A stretch of 64,000 bases of DNA from DATAXI01 sp963756185 (GTDB taxonomy: Bacteria; Verrucomicrobiota; Verrucomicrobiia; Chthoniobacterales; Chthoniobacteraceae): contig CAVWMS010000001.1 in the NCBI GenBank assembly GCA_963756185.1, positions 868,001 through 932,000 of the forward strand, written 5' to 3'. Under the pieces are notes generated by a model. That model was not told the DNA's origin. It did not search any database and worked only from the letters and a program-made list of their open reading frames with translations. Positions 44,213 to 56,454 of the stretch are shown here, piece after piece (within the stretch, counting starts at the first letter, position 1; each line of letters begins with the position of its first letter). A program made the translations under genes and the position numbers.

Positions 44213-46203
44213 TTATTTCGAGTCCGTCTTGCGCAGCGCAAGCTGCGGCGCGGAAGCCAGCCGGGACGCGGCGGCGCGCCATTTGAGCAGATCGGCATTG
44301 GCCGCGTTCATACCGCCCCCGGACTTCTCCTCGGCCGCTTGCGCGGTCGCCAGGGCCGTTTCCGTGGATTTCACGCCTGCCTCGGCGGCATCGCGGGCGT
44401 GTGTCCCGGCATCGACCTGCCGGGCGAGCGCGGCGCATCGAGCGCGGGCGGCGGCGAGGGTCGATTGCGCCACGGCCGGCTGACTCTCCGCGGCCTGCGT
44501 TGCCAGCGTTGACACCAACGCGGGCTCGAGCAGCGGATTTGCCGCCGAGGCACATGCCATCTGCCCGGCAGCCGCATCCAGGCCGCTCGTTTTCTGAATC
44601 GTGCCGTTGCCGGCGGCAGACTGTTTTTCGAGTGCGGAGAGCCGGTTTTGCGCGTCGGTGAGCGCCGCCTTGCTCGCATTCAGCGCCGTTGCGGCCCCGG
44701 ATGCGTCCTCGAGCGCCGCAGCCAGCGCCGCCGCGGCGCGCTTGCCCGCGTCCCGCGCCTGCTGCTGGGCGGCCAGCAGAGCGGCCACGCGTTTGTTCGC
44801 GGCATCGAGCTGCTGCTCGACGCTCGGTGGATTCGAGTCGAGGTCCCCCACCCTTTTGCCGTCCGGCGTCCAGACCCGGACGATGCCGTTCCAATCCGCC
44901 GCGATGACCTTGCCGCCGGCAAAGGCCGCCTGCATGCCGATGTCCGTCAGCGGACCAGAATTGTTTGATCTGATTGCCGTTGGCATCCCAGAGCTTCACC
45001 ATCTTATCCCTGCCGCAGGTGACGATTCGGCCGTCGGGGGTAAAGGAGATCGATCGCACGCCGCCATTGTGGGCATGCCAGCTCTTTACCTGCTTGCCAT
45101 CGGTCATGTCCCAGAATTTGACCGTCCCATCCTCGCTCGAAGTGGCGACAATGTTCCCGCGGCAGGCGATGCCGGTGATGGCCGCCTCGTGCGCGCTGAC
45201 CGATTGCAATTCATGCCCCTGGCAATCCCACGCGGAGAGGCCGCCCTCCCGGTCGCCGGAGAGCAGTTCCTTGCCATCCGGGGTGAAGCAGAGCGCCGTC
45301 ACCCAATCGGTGTGTTTCTTCATTTTGCAGATCATCTTGCCATCGGCGGCGGAGAAGATCTTGACGAGCCGGCTGGGGCCGCCGAGCGCGATGAGGCTCT
45401 GGTCCGGGCTGATGTCGGCGGCGAGCACGGTGTCGAATTCATCGCCGATCTGCGCGATGCGCCTGCCCGGTGACGACATCCCAGATCACCACATGACCCA
45501 GCTTTGCGCCGATGCCGCCGCCGGCGATGACCAGGCTGCCATTGTGGCTGAAGCGGACCACGGCGGGGAAACCCTCGGGAAACGGCAGCACGCGACGCGA
45601 GTTCGAGCGTGTCGGTGTTGTAAAGAAGGACCTGCTTCTGCGCGGCGATGGCCACCAGCGGCGCCCACGGGCTGCCCGCCACCCTCGGCACCGCGCCGGT
45701 GCGCCGCGTGTGGACCACCGGCTCGAGCAGTCCGTCACGCGGCATGGCCGGCGGGCCCTGCGGTTTTTCATCGACGGGCGCCGCAGCCACCTCGGGGCCG
45801 GTGTTTGCGCCCGCCATCATGCCGCCCGGTTTGTCGGGCGCGTTGGCCTGGATCCATTGCCGGATCATATCGATTTGCGCGTCGGCAATTTTATCGCCCC
45901 CCTTGGGCATGTACGGCTCCGCCGCGTGCGTGATGACCTGGTAAAGCAGGCTCTTGTCCGGGTCGCCGGCCTCGATCACCTGGCCGTTGTCGCTTCCCTC
46001 CATCGCCGCGTCGTAGGTGGAAAGATCGAGTCCGGCCTTTTTCTTGTCCGGGTTGTGGCAGTTGAGACAACTGTCCTGAAGGATCGGGCGAATGTTTTCC
46101 TCGTAGGTCACGTCCGCCCGGAGTGTGGAAATCGCCAGCAAGAATACGAGGAATGGCGCTGCCGCGAGCCTTCGAATTTCGAATTTCGAATTTCGAATTT
46201 TCA

Positions 46204-46204
<1 letters not shown>
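44213..46204 (-). pseudogene. Planctomycete-type cytochrome c / WD40 / coiled-coil protein, three frameshifts
   Basis: About 663 codons. A signal peptide, then a PSCyt1-type cytochrome domain with heme motif DSCLNCHNPDKKKAGLDLST and axial Met candidate AEPYMPKGGDKI, then WD40 repeats (MKKHTDWVTALCFTPDGKEL, AHEAAITGIACRGNIVATSS, SWHAHNGGVRSISFTPDGRI) and a C-terminal Ala-rich coiled coil. The WD40 part spans three frames: changes near 45600, 45470 and 44955. The ATG at 46204 overlaps the stop of the DUF1553 gene (TGATG). Codons 2-11 (KIRNSKFEIR) are made by the TTCGAATT repeat. Last gene of the cluster 52065-44213. Confidence 0.83.
46171..46201. repeat. TTCGAATT repeat forming a gene's first codons
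   Basis: Just under four copies of TTCGAATT directly after the start codon of the cytochrome/WD40 gene. Because 8 is not a multiple of 3, successive units read differently (KIR, NSK, FEI, R). Confidence 0.85.
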
Positions 46205-48425
<2,221 letters not shown>

Positions 48426-48429
<4 letters not shown>

Positions 48430-50735
48430 TGCGCGGCCACCTCCGGGTGCTGCGGCGGCGGATCGATGCGCAGGGAGCCGCCTTGGGCGGTATCGGCGAC
48501 CAGTTTCACGCCGTTCTGAACGACGGTGACCTCGCAGAAGAGTTCCTTGTGCTGGCCGGCCGGGCTCGTCGGGTCGGTGGTGACGTTGAATACCGCCTGC
48601 TTCTCGGTCGAGGTGACATCCACGTCGGGCGCGGTGACCTTCGGCGGCAGCCCCATCAAACGGATATGCGCCGTGCCGGTGAATGGGACATTCTGATCGA
48701 GATGGCAGGTAATGGCGACAGGCTGGCCCTGGATGGTATTCGCGCGGTCGAGATGACCGGTGAGGAACGGTTTGGCCACCGTCAGCGGCGCGAGCAGCGA
48801 AGAGGTCCAGACAGTCCCCTGCCCGGCGTCGGCCGAAGCGATCATTGCGATCTGCCACGTTCGCGGCCTCGCGTCCTGGCTGGCGTTGATGGGAAACTCG
48901 ACCGAGTTCTGGTTCGCCGGGATGGTTACGGTCGGCTGCGAGTGAACACCCGGGGGGCTGTAGAGCATCGAGACATTGATCGGCCCCGTAAAACCGGGAT
49001 TGCGAATCGCGGTAACTTCGAGACTGGCCTGGCCGTTGAGCAGGACGGGGAAGGGCGGAGGCGTGAGGTCGATGCGGAATGGCGCCTCGTTGGCCACGGC
49101 AATCGCCAGCCGGTCGATGTCGGTCTTCAGATAGACGGAATTGTTCGGCGGTCCGTAGACGAGTTCGACCGTCTGCGCGTAACCGCTCTGCACGTGGGCG
49201 GAGGCGTCCGCGGGCTGGGCCAGCACATCGGAGAGTGTGGCGCTCACGGCGGCCTCCGGCAGGGCGATGAAGATCACCGGCATCAGGTCGCCGGCGAGGC
49301 TGCCGGTTTCAAGGATCACGCCGGGCGGCAGGCTTGGGATATTGAGCGAGAAATCGCCGTCAAATTCATCCTTCTTCACCCGCAGCATGGTCGCGTACCG
49401 GTTGCCGCGCGGCACCACCACGGTCTGCCGCTCCTGGCTGTCTCGGACCACCTCCGTTTCGGTGAAGGAAATGTCCGGCGTGACCGGCGTCACCTCGACG
49501 CGGTAGACGAAGGTCTGCCCGCCGCGATTTTGCTGGTCGCGAATGGAAAGAAAATAGTCGCCGTCAGCGGGAGGATTGAAACTCAGGTAGCTGTCCGGTC
49601 CGTTGTAATCGTCATTGTTGGCCAGGTGTTTGCCCTTGGCGTCCCAGATATCGAGGACCGAATCGAGCGGCGAGCGCAATTGCCGCGCGTATACCGTCAG
49701 GTCCAGCGCCGTGCCGCGCACCGCGTGAAACCGGAAATAGTCGCGCTCACCCGGCTTCGCGATGATGCCGTTGAACGCGACGGGCGGCGGCGGGCCAGCC
49801 GTGGCGTGCGCGATATCATTATTGGGCTGCTGCTCGAGCACGTTGGGAAATGGCGAGACGCGCATCGGCAGCGGCGTCGGCGCGAACAGGCCGCGGTCAT
49901 ACGCGTCCACTGAAAAGAACGGCGTCGGCGCGGGAGGCATGTGCACCGTGACCGGAATCGGCCCCGCGGGATCGCCCAAAAAAACGGCGGCCATGTTTTG
50001 TCCCGCCTGCCCTCCCGGCGGGTAAATCGCCACCGGCTGCGGAAAATTGCCGATGTGCATGCGGTAAAAGCTGCGCCCGCTGCCGCCCCATGCGCTCTCG
50101 CGAATCGATACCAGGTAAGTGCCATCCGCCGGCGCGATGATCGAGACCAGCGGATCGAGCATCAGCAACGCGTTGTCGTCATTCGAGGCGAGCTGCCGCC
50201 CCCGCGCGTCGAGGATGGCCGCCCAGGGATCGAACATATCGCGTCCCAGCCGCATCCCTTCCACCTCCGCCGTGATGCGATCCCCTTTCCTGGCCTGGAT
50301 CGCGTAGTAGTCGATCTCCTCGTCCCTGATGAGGCCGCTGACGGTGCAATTGGCCGGCACCGGCTGGGCGTGCGCGACGACGTGATTCGAGCCGGAGCAG
50401 GCAATCGTCGGGAACGGATCGACGAAGAGCGGCATCATGTCGGTCAGGCCGGTGGCGGTCCAGAGGCGCAGCTCGTGATCGCCGAGCGCGCAATCCGGCG
50501 CCGCGCGCAGCCGCGCATGCACCTTGCCGTCGGTCCCCACCTGCATTGAGACCACGTCAATGCCGGGAGTGTAAAAGAGGATTCCGCGCGCATCGGCCAG
50601 CCGCTGGCCGGTGATGACCACGTCGGTGTCCGCGCCGCGCTGGATGCCGGCGGGCTGGATGTCCCCCAATTGCGGGGATGCCGCGCGCGCCACGCCGCCG
50701 ATCAGAAGCACGAGCGCGGTGATGCGCGGGATCAT
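48426..50735 (-). CDS. Secreted PPC-domain (pre-peptidase C-terminal) protein
   Basis: 769 aa, signal peptide MIPRITALVLLIGGVARA. An IPT/TIG-like start (PQLGDIQPAGIQRGADTDVV), then at least two PPC-type beta-sandwiches: EEIDYYAIQARKGDRITAEV with LASNDDNALLMLDPLVSIIA, and GERDYFRFHAVRGTALDLTV with HLANNDDYNGPDSYLSFNPP and YFLSIRDQQNRGGQTFVYRV. The C-terminal third is Ig-like. PPC domains in this setting accompany PSCyt/DUF1501 clusters. ATGA overlap with the DUF1553 gene ties the products. Probably periplasmic or outer-surface; no catalytic site seen. Confidence 0.9.
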
Positions 50736-50742
50736 CGCTCAC

Positions 50743-52065
50743 TTACGCGAGCAGGTCCTGAACGACCTGGCCGTCCTTTACGATTTCCACGGGCCGGTTG
50801 CCCGGCGACATCAGGTTTTTGGTCGAATCGATGCCAAGCTGATGATAGATCGTCGCGGCGAAATCCTCGACCTGCAGCGGGTTGTCGTCCGGCTCCGAGG
50901 CCGAGGCGTCCGACGAGCCATAGACCGAGCCGCGCTTCATGCCGCCGCCCGCCATCACCACCGAAAACACCCGCGGCCAGTGGTCGCGCCCGGCATTCTG
51001 GTTGATCTTCGGCGTCCGGCCAAATTCCGTCGTCACCATCACCAGCGTCGAATCGAGCATTCCGCGGCTGTCCAGGTCGCGGATGAGCGCGGCGAAAGCC
51101 TTGTCGAATTTCGGCATGTCCTTCTGGATGCCGGCGTGGATGTTCACGTGGTGATCCCATGTTCCGTACACCATCGAGACGAATCGCACGCCCCCTTCCA
51201 CCAGCCGGCGCGCCATCAGCATCCGCATGCCGGCGTCGTTGCGTCCGTAATCGTCCTTCAGCGTGTCCGGCTCGGATTTCAGGTCGAACGCTTCGCGCGC
51301 CTTCTGCGATGTAATGAGGCTGTAGGCGTGCTGGTAAAAGGCGTCCATCGCATCGAGCGCGTCGGATTTCTCGAGCGAGCTGAAATGCGCGTCAACCGCC
51401 GCCAGGATATTCTGCCGCTCCTGGAAACGCTGGTGATCCACTTCGGGCGAGAGCGAGAGGTCGCGCACGCTGAATTTGGTGTTCGCGGGATCGCCGCCGA
51501 GGCTGAACGGCCCGAAGGCGTTGCTCAGGAAGCCGCTTCCGGCGTAGGGGTTCGGCTGGATGGGAATGCAAACGTAGGGGGGCAAATCATTGATGCCGCC
51601 CAGCTCCTGCGAGACCACGCTGCCCATGCTCGGGTATTGGATGGCCGGGCTCGGCTTGTAACCAGTGAACATCTCGCTGGTGCCGCGTTCGTGGGCCGCC
51701 TCGCCATGCGTAATTGAGCGTATGATCGTCAGTTTGTCCGCGACCTGGGCCGTATTGGAGAGCAGTTCGTTGAAATAGACGCCATCCAGTGTGGTCTTGA
51801 CGGAATTGAACGGGCCGCGCACCTCGACGGGCGCGAGCGGCTTGGGATCGAAGGATTCCTGGGCCGAGATGCCACCCGGCAGGTATATATGGATGACGGC
51901 CTTCGCCTTTGCCTGGACCGGAATCCCCTGCGCCTGGAGCCGGAAAAAATTCGGCAACGAGAGGCCGATGCCCCCAATGAGGCCGACATAAAGAAACTCC
52001 CGGCGGCTCACGCGGCGGAAGTGGGCGGGATCATCGTACCAGGTGACGGGTTGGAATTCGCTCAT
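50743..52065 (-). CDS. DUF1501 (sulfatase-like fold) secreted protein with Tat-like signal
   Basis: 440 aa. The N-terminus RRVSRREFLYVGLIGGIGLS is Tat-like though not a perfect SRRxFLK box. The DUF1501 domain follows: KAVIHIYLPGGISAQESFDP, SITHGEAAHERGTSEMFTGY, GVRFVSMVYGTWDHHVNIHA, LVMVTTEFGRTPKINQNAGR and DHWPRVFSVVMAGGGMKRGS. The fold is alkaline-phosphatase/sulfatase-like, and the Asp/His residues in WDHH and DHW are the likely metal site. First gene of the cluster, 7 bp before the PPC gene. Reaction unproven for the family. Confidence 0.92.
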   Translation of the reverse strand: MSEFQPVTWYDDPAHFRRVSRREFLYVGLIGGIGLSLPNFFRLQAQGIPVQAKAKAVIHIYLPGGISAQESFDPKPLAPVEVRGPFNSVKTTLDGVYFNELLSNTAQVADKLTIIRSITHGEAAHERGTSEMFTGYKPSPAIQYPSMGSVVSQELGGINDLPPYVCIPIQPNPYAGSGFLSNAFGPFSLGGDPANTKFSVRDLSLSPEVDHQRFQERQNILAAVDAHFSSLEKSDALDAMDAFYQHAYSLITSQKAREAFDLKSEPDTLKDDYGRNDAGMRMLMARRLVEGGVRFVSMVYGTWDHHVNIHAGIQKDMPKFDKAFAALIRDLDSRGMLDSTLVMVTTEFGRTPKINQNAGRDHWPRVFSVVMAGGGMKRGSVYGSSDASASEPDDNPLQVEDFAATIYHQLGIDSTKNLMSPGNRPVEIVKDGQVVQDLLA

Positions 52066-52222
52066 AGAGGTTGTTTTTATGAACCCGGAACCCGGGGAAA
52101 AGTTGCGGGGGAAACGGACGCCGTGGCTGCCACGGGACCCACGGAATCTTCGGCGCCAAATCTAGGCCGAAATGGCGCGGCTTGCAATTTCCCCCGCAAA
52201 GCCCCAATACCGGTCCCGGCAG

Positions 52223-53107
52223 ATGAGCAAGCATCGCAGCCCGTGCCACATCAAATTCTGGGGAGTGCGCGGTTCCGTGCCGACGCCCGGGGCCGCGACG
52301 GTAAAATACGGCGGGAACACTTCGTGCGTCGAGGTGCGGGCCGACGGGCAGTTGATCGTGCTGGATGCCGGGACGGGCATCAGGCCGCTGGGCCTCGAGC
52401 TGGCGCAGGAATTCAACGGCGCGAGCATCAACATGACCCTGCTCATCACCCATACCCATTGGGATCATATCCAGGGCTTTCCGTTTTTCCTGCCGGCGTA
52501 CGAATCGAAGAACACCATCCGCGTGCTCGGGTTCGAAGGGGCGCGCCAGGGCTTGGGGAGCACATTGGCCGGGCAAATGGAGAGCCCCTACTTTCCCATC
52601 GCGCTCGAGCAGATGCCGGGCAACGTGCTGATCGAGGAACTGCAAAGTTTCGATTTCATGATCGGCCCGGTCCATGCGCTGGCGGCGACGGTCAATCACC
52701 CCGGCATCGCCGTCGGTTACCGGCTCGAGACGAGCGCCGGCAGCCTCGCCTACCTGCCGGACAACGAGCCTTTCCACGTCGACCAGCATGGTTACTCGCG
52801 CGACCTTGTCGATTTGCAGAACCGGAAGCTGATCGATTTCATCCACTCGGTCGACGTGCTCATCATTGATTCGCAATACGATTGCGAGGAGTACCGCGCC
52901 CATATCGGCTGGGGCCACGGTTGCGTGGATGAAGTGGTGCGCCTGGCGAAGCTGGGCGAGGTGAAGAAGCTCTATCTCTTCCACCACGATCCGAGCCACG
53001 ACGACGCGCGCGTAGACGCCATGCTGGCCCACGCCCGCAGCCTCGCCGACGGAAGCAGCGTCCAGGTCTTTGCCGCGACGGAGGGGGAAGTGGTGACGCT
53101 GGAGTGA
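52223..53107 (+). CDS. MBL-fold metallo-hydrolase
   Basis: 294 aa. Beta-lactamase-fold hydrolase: HIKFWGVRGSVPTPGAATVK then YGGNTSCVEVR, IVLDAGTGIRPLG, the metal motif LLITHTHWDHIQGFPFFLPA (HxHxDH), VNHPGIAVGYRLE and VLIIDSQYD, LYLFHHDPSHDD. The FWGxRGSxPTPG opening is that of the phosphodiesterase-like (PhnP/ElaC-related) cytoplasmic group, often next to signalling domains, but none is fused here. ATG 52223 gives the usual start; 52172 would add 17 residues. Its last 29 bases are repeated at 55286. Confidence 0.9.
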   Translation: MSKHRSPCHIKFWGVRGSVPTPGAATVKYGGNTSCVEVRADGQLIVLDAGTGIRPLGLELAQEFNGASINMTLLITHTHWDHIQGFPFFLPAYESKNTIRVLGFEGARQGLGSTLAGQMESPYFPIALEQMPGNVLIEELQSFDFMIGPVHALAATVNHPGIAVGYRLETSAGSLAYLPDNEPFHVDQHGYSRDLVDLQNRKLIDFIHSVDVLIIDSQYDCEEYRAHIGWGHGCVDEVVRLAKLGEVKKLYLFHHDPSHDDARVDAMLAHARSLADGSSVQVFAATEGEVVTLE

Positions 53108-53179
53108 GAATTATGCTCGACCCGTGTCTGATTAGCCCGTCGCGGGCAATTCTATAGACGCGATATAAGTCGTCGCCGG

Positions 53180-55189
53180 ATGCCTGGAAACTCTCCTCGT
53201 CTTGATTGGAAGGTCGCCGCGATCTCGCTCGCCCTCGTTCTTCTCGTCGTCGCGGTATTCAGCCAGACGGCGGGATTTGGGTTCATCAACAGGGACGATC
53301 CCGATTACGTCTATAACAATCCGATCATTCTGGAGGGCCTGTCGCTCCCGAACATCGAGTGGGCGTTCACCCACGTAGTCTCCGGGCATTGGCATCCGCT
53401 GACGGTGATGCTCTTTATGGCTGAAGCCGGGTTTTTTGGGACATCGCCCGGCGGATACCATGTCGTCAACGTGCTGCTGCACACCGCCGCGGTGGTTCTG
53501 CTCTTCCTTCTGCTGCTGGAAATGACCGGCGCGCTTTGGCGCAGCGTGTTTGTGGCGGCGGTGTTTGCGATCCATCCGCTGCGGGCGGAATCGGTGGCAT
53601 GGATCGCGGAGTGCAAGGATGTATTGAGCGGCGTTTTCTTCATGCTGACGCTTTGGGCCTACGTTAGGTATGTTCGCGGCACTCGGTCGAAAGTCAGTTA
53701 CTCGATGATGCTGCTTTGGTTTGCGCTAGGGCTGATGAGCAAACCGATGTTGGTGACAGTTCCCTGCGTGCTGTTGCTTTTGGATTACTGGCCGCTGGGG
53801 CGGTTGCAGAAGTTGTCCCAGTTTCCCGGATTACTATTGGAAAAGCTACCGCCCTTTGTGCTCACCGCGCTCTCGAGCATGGCGACGGTTCTCGCGCTGA
53901 GGGTGGGCAACCCCACCATCTCGACTTACCCTGCAAACACGCCCATAGCCTATGTGGCCTACTTATGGAAACTGATCTATCCGGTGCATCTCGCGGCGAT
54001 GTACCCCCCGCAGCCAGAGGGATTCCCAACTTGGGAGGTGTTCGATGCGATCTTCCTTCTGATGGCGCTGACACTCGTCGCGTACCTATTGCGCAAGAAA
54101 CATCCGTATCTGGTTGTCGGATGGCTTTGGTATCTGGGGATGCTTGTGCCTGTATCCGGCCTGATGCAGACGGGAGATCAGATATACGCAGACCGTTACA
54201 CTTACCTGCCGGTGATCGGCCTTTCCATCGCCGTAACCTGGCTGGCGGCTGATTGGGCACGGTCCCCGCGCTGGCGCCGCACCGCATTGGGCGCCGCGGG
54301 TGGGGCGATTCTTTGCGCATTGCTCGTCGCATGTTGGCGCCAGGTGGGATATTGGCGCGATAACTTCACTCTCTGGACTCACGCCATCGAATGCACGAAG
54401 AATAACCGGGAGGCTTACAATGGCTTGGGCGAAGCCTTGTTTCAGGAGGGACGAACCGAAGAGGCCATGGAAGCGTTTGAGGGTGTCGGCAGCACGTTCG
54501 CCCTGGATTCCATTGGCGACGGATTGTTGCGCCAAGGGCGGATGGAGGAGGCCGTCGCGCATTTTCGCGCGGCTCTCCGGATCAATCCCAGCTTTTGGGA
54601 GGCTCATTATAACCTGGGCAACGCCCTGCTTCAGCAGGGGCGGACCGAGGAGGCCATTGCCGAATATCGCGAAGTCGTGCGGCTCAATCCCGGTTATGCC
54701 ACGGCCCATAATAATCTTGCCAACGCCCTGCTCAAATTGGGGCGTACTGAAGAAGCCGTCGCCGAGTATCGCGAAGCCGTGCGAATCAACCCGGGAGATG
54801 CGGAGGCCCGGAACAACCTTGGCATTGCCTTGTTCTCCATGGCGCGCACGGAGGAAGCCATCAACCAGTGCCGCGCGGCCCTGGAAATCGAGCCGACGAA
54901 TGCGGACTTCCAAAACAGCCTTGCGTGGATGCTGGCCACCGCGCCACAAGGGAAACTTCGCGATGGTCCAAAGGCCCTCGAACTTGCCACGAGTGCAAAT
55001 AAGTCAACGGGTGGCAATAACCCAATGATCCTTTGCACCCTGGCTGCGGCCTACGCCGCAACCGGAGACTTTTCCAATGCCCTGAGTACCGCGCAGCATG
55101 CGCTCCAAATTGCAACCGAGACTCATTCCCCTCTTACGGTCACAATTCGCAAGGAGATCGAGCTTTACAGGACGAGAGCATCGAATTGA
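53180..55189 (+). CDS. TMTC-like polytopic membrane protein with C-terminal TPRs
   Basis: 669 aa. About ten transmembrane helices in the first 400 residues, with conserved-looking loops FGFINRDDPDYVYNNPIILE (DD in the first loop, as in GT-C enzymes and TMTC proteins), HVVSGHWHPLTVMLFMAEAG, VVNVLLHTAAVVLLFLLLLE, AIHPLRAESVAWIAECKDVL and YADRYTYLPVIGLSIAVTWL. About five TPRs follow (AHYNLGNALLQQGRTEEAIA, AHNNLANALLKLGRTEEAVA). This is the bacterial DUF1736/TMTC-like architecture, suspected of O-mannosyl-type transfer with TPR-mediated substrate choice. Donor and target unknown. Confidence 0.85.
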   Translation: MPGNSPRLDWKVAAISLALVLLVVAVFSQTAGFGFINRDDPDYVYNNPIILEGLSLPNIEWAFTHVVSGHWHPLTVMLFMAEAGFFGTSPGGYHVVNVLLHTAAVVLLFLLLLEMTGALWRSVFVAAVFAIHPLRAESVAWIAECKDVLSGVFFMLTLWAYVRYVRGTRSKVSYSMMLLWFALGLMSKPMLVTVPCVLLLLDYWPLGRLQKLSQFPGLLLEKLPPFVLTALSSMATVLALRVGNPTISTYPANTPIAYVAYLWKLIYPVHLAAMYPPQPEGFPTWEVFDAIFLLMALTLVAYLLRKKHPYLVVGWLWYLGMLVPVSGLMQTGDQIYADRYTYLPVIGLSIAVTWLAADWARSPRWRRTALGAAGGAILCALLVACWRQVGYWRDNFTLWTHAIECTKNNREAYNGLGEALFQEGRTEEAMEAFEGVGSTFALDSIGDGLLRQGRMEEAVAHFRAALRINPSFWEAHYNLGNALLQQGRTEEAIAEYREVVRLNPGYATAHNNLANALLKLGRTEEAVAEYREAVRINPGDAEARNNLGIALFSMARTEEAINQCRAALEIEPTNADFQNSLAWMLATAPQGKLRDGPKALELATSANKSTGGNNPMILCTLAAAYAATGDFSNALSTAQHALQIATETHSPLTVTIRKEIELYRTRASN

Positions 55190-55289
55190 TGATGGTTGCT
55201 GACGCAGACGAAACGGTCACTAGAGGTGCGAGGGAGACCACGACGAATCGGACGAGGAAGAATGAGACCGCGAAGCCAATGGCACGACG
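55170..55289 (-). pseudogene. Degenerate 5' fragment of a small membrane-protein gene
   Basis: On the - strand RRAIGFAVSFFLVRFVVVSLAP aligns, codon for codon, with LRATGLAVLFIFVCLLLFSLVAP of the 59-aa gene at 56051-56230, then similarity stops. No start codon is kept in place. It fills most of the 209-bp gap 55190-55398 and abuts the second copy of the 29-bp repeat. A small duplicated scrap rather than a working gene. Confidence 0.5.
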
Positions 55290-55398
55290 GAAGGGGAAGT
55301 GGTGACGCTGGAGTAGGGCGGCGCTGCATGACGCCCCTTCCAAAGGCGCTCAAAAATGGGGATGATGTCCCCCAACCCTCCAACCTGGGTAGCGATCC

Positions 55399-56043
55399 AT
55401 GTCAGGAATCCCGAGGTCATATCTAAGGCAGGCGACCAGGTATCTGGCGTTGGTGTTGCTTTCGCTGGCATTTGCCGGTCCCGGGTACTTTCTTTTTTTC
55501 TCAATGAAGGACGCGCCGGCGGCCGCGCATTCCCCGCGGTGGTTCGGATTAGCAATCCTGGGGGGATTCCTTGCGACCTTTGGACCGTGCATTGCCTGGC
55601 TGCTCCTGAACCTGCTTCTGAAAAGTGAGCGGGAGCTAATCTTGAAGGAACGCGCAAGGCGGAAAGCGGCGCCGCCGGTCAGCAACCCGATGAGGCGCCA
55701 GCTTTCGGCGCGATCAAATTATCTATTTTACCGGGATCATCCAGCCCGCGTCGTTGGCTGCTACCTGTTTGCGGCGCTTGCCGGTATCGGATTGACCCTC
55801 TTCGGAACCATTGGGAGGGACGATCAGATGGCGCCGAATCCGCATTCGGTGCGTTTCGAGTTAATCGCGATCGGCGCATGTTTCTGCGCGGTCTATCTGC
55901 CCGCGTCGATCTTTCTCGCGAGCATGCTTATGAGGGGCTGCTGGGATGAGTATTGGAACGCCAAGCTCGAGAGAACCGAAATCAGGATTAAGCGAATTCA
56001 GGAGCGGGAGCAATTGGCTCAGGGTAAGAACCCGGGATGTTAG
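55399..56043 (+). CDS. Four-helix membrane protein of unknown function
   Basis: 214 aa. Helices at about 16-36 (YLALVLLSLAFAGPGYFLFF), 47-70 (WFGLAILGGFLATFGPCIAW), 118-138 (VVGCYLFAALAGIGLTLFG) and 155-180 (LIAIGACFCAVYLPASIFLA). A basic loop (KSERELILKERARRKAAPPV) lies between helices 2 and 3, and a charged helix (LERTEIRIKRIQEREQL) ends it. No family recognised. Convergent with the 59-aa membrane protein. Confidence 0.65.
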   Translation: MSGIPRSYLRQATRYLALVLLSLAFAGPGYFLFFSMKDAPAAAHSPRWFGLAILGGFLATFGPCIAWLLLNLLLKSERELILKERARRKAAPPVSNPMRRQLSARSNYLFYRDHPARVVGCYLFAALAGIGLTLFGTIGRDDQMAPNPHSVRFELIAIGACFCAVYLPASIFLASMLMRGCWDEYWNAKLERTEIRIKRIQEREQLAQGKNPGC

Positions 56044-56050
56044 GGAATCA

Positions 56051-56230
56051 TTATTTCTTCTGCTTTCTGGAAACCCAGCCGAGGACAAATCCGAGGGCAA
56101 CGATGAAGAAAAAGCCGTCGTAGCCGATCCGCTGCATATCGGCGCCATGGAAGAGAATCGGCGCCACGAGGGAAAACAGGAGCAAGCAAACAAAGATGAA
56201 TAAGACCGCGAGACCAGTGGCGCGAAGCAT
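56051..56230 (-). CDS. 59-aa membrane protein
   Basis: Starts MLRATGLAVLFIFVCLLLFS, continues LVAPILFHGADMQRIGYDG, then a second helix FFFIVALGFVLGWVSRKQKK at the end. Two transmembrane helices separated by a short polar loop, with a basic C-terminus that would stay in the cytoplasm. The existence of a diverged fragment of the same gene at 55170-55289 supports real coding. It ends 7 bp after the stop of the convergent neighbour. Confidence 0.55.
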   Translation of the reverse strand: MLRATGLAVLFIFVCLLLFSLVAPILFHGADMQRIGYDGFFFIVALGFVLGWVSRKQKK

Positions 56231-56376
56231 GGAGTTAGGCGGTTACTCTTATCTGCGAACTTGAGGTCTTTCCAGAAGTTTGCAGCCTCTGCCGGCTCGC
56301 CCGCCCAGCATCGGCCACGGGTCCCCGCCTCCTCCTCGGTCCCTGCTGGACTTGATCGCGTCTGGCGGGCGGATGA

Positions 56377-56422
56377 GTGGGCTAAAGCCCACCCCTATTT
56401 TCTACCGTCCCCTTTCGGGGAC
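56377..56422. terminator. Two hairpins downstream of the 56-64 kb operon
   Basis: GTGGGC-TAAA-GCCCAC (56377-56392) and GTCCCC-TTTC-GGGGAC (56407-56422), both perfect, 33-78 bases beyond the stop at 56455. No T-run, so termination is only probable. The rest of the 224-bp gap holds nothing else notable. Confidence 0.45.
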
Positions 56423-56454
56423 TCTGGACGCGGCTGCGGTTTTGAATAGGTGCA

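Larger units (their letters stand above)
53077..55314 (+). repeat. 29-bp direct repeat flanking the TMTC-like gene
   Basis: Positions 53077-53105 and 55286-55314 are identical at 28 of 29 bases (GACGGAGGGGGAAGTGGTGA then CGCTGGAGT). The first copy is the end of the MBL-fold gene; the second is non-coding. They bracket the membrane TPR gene. Confidence 0.8.
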
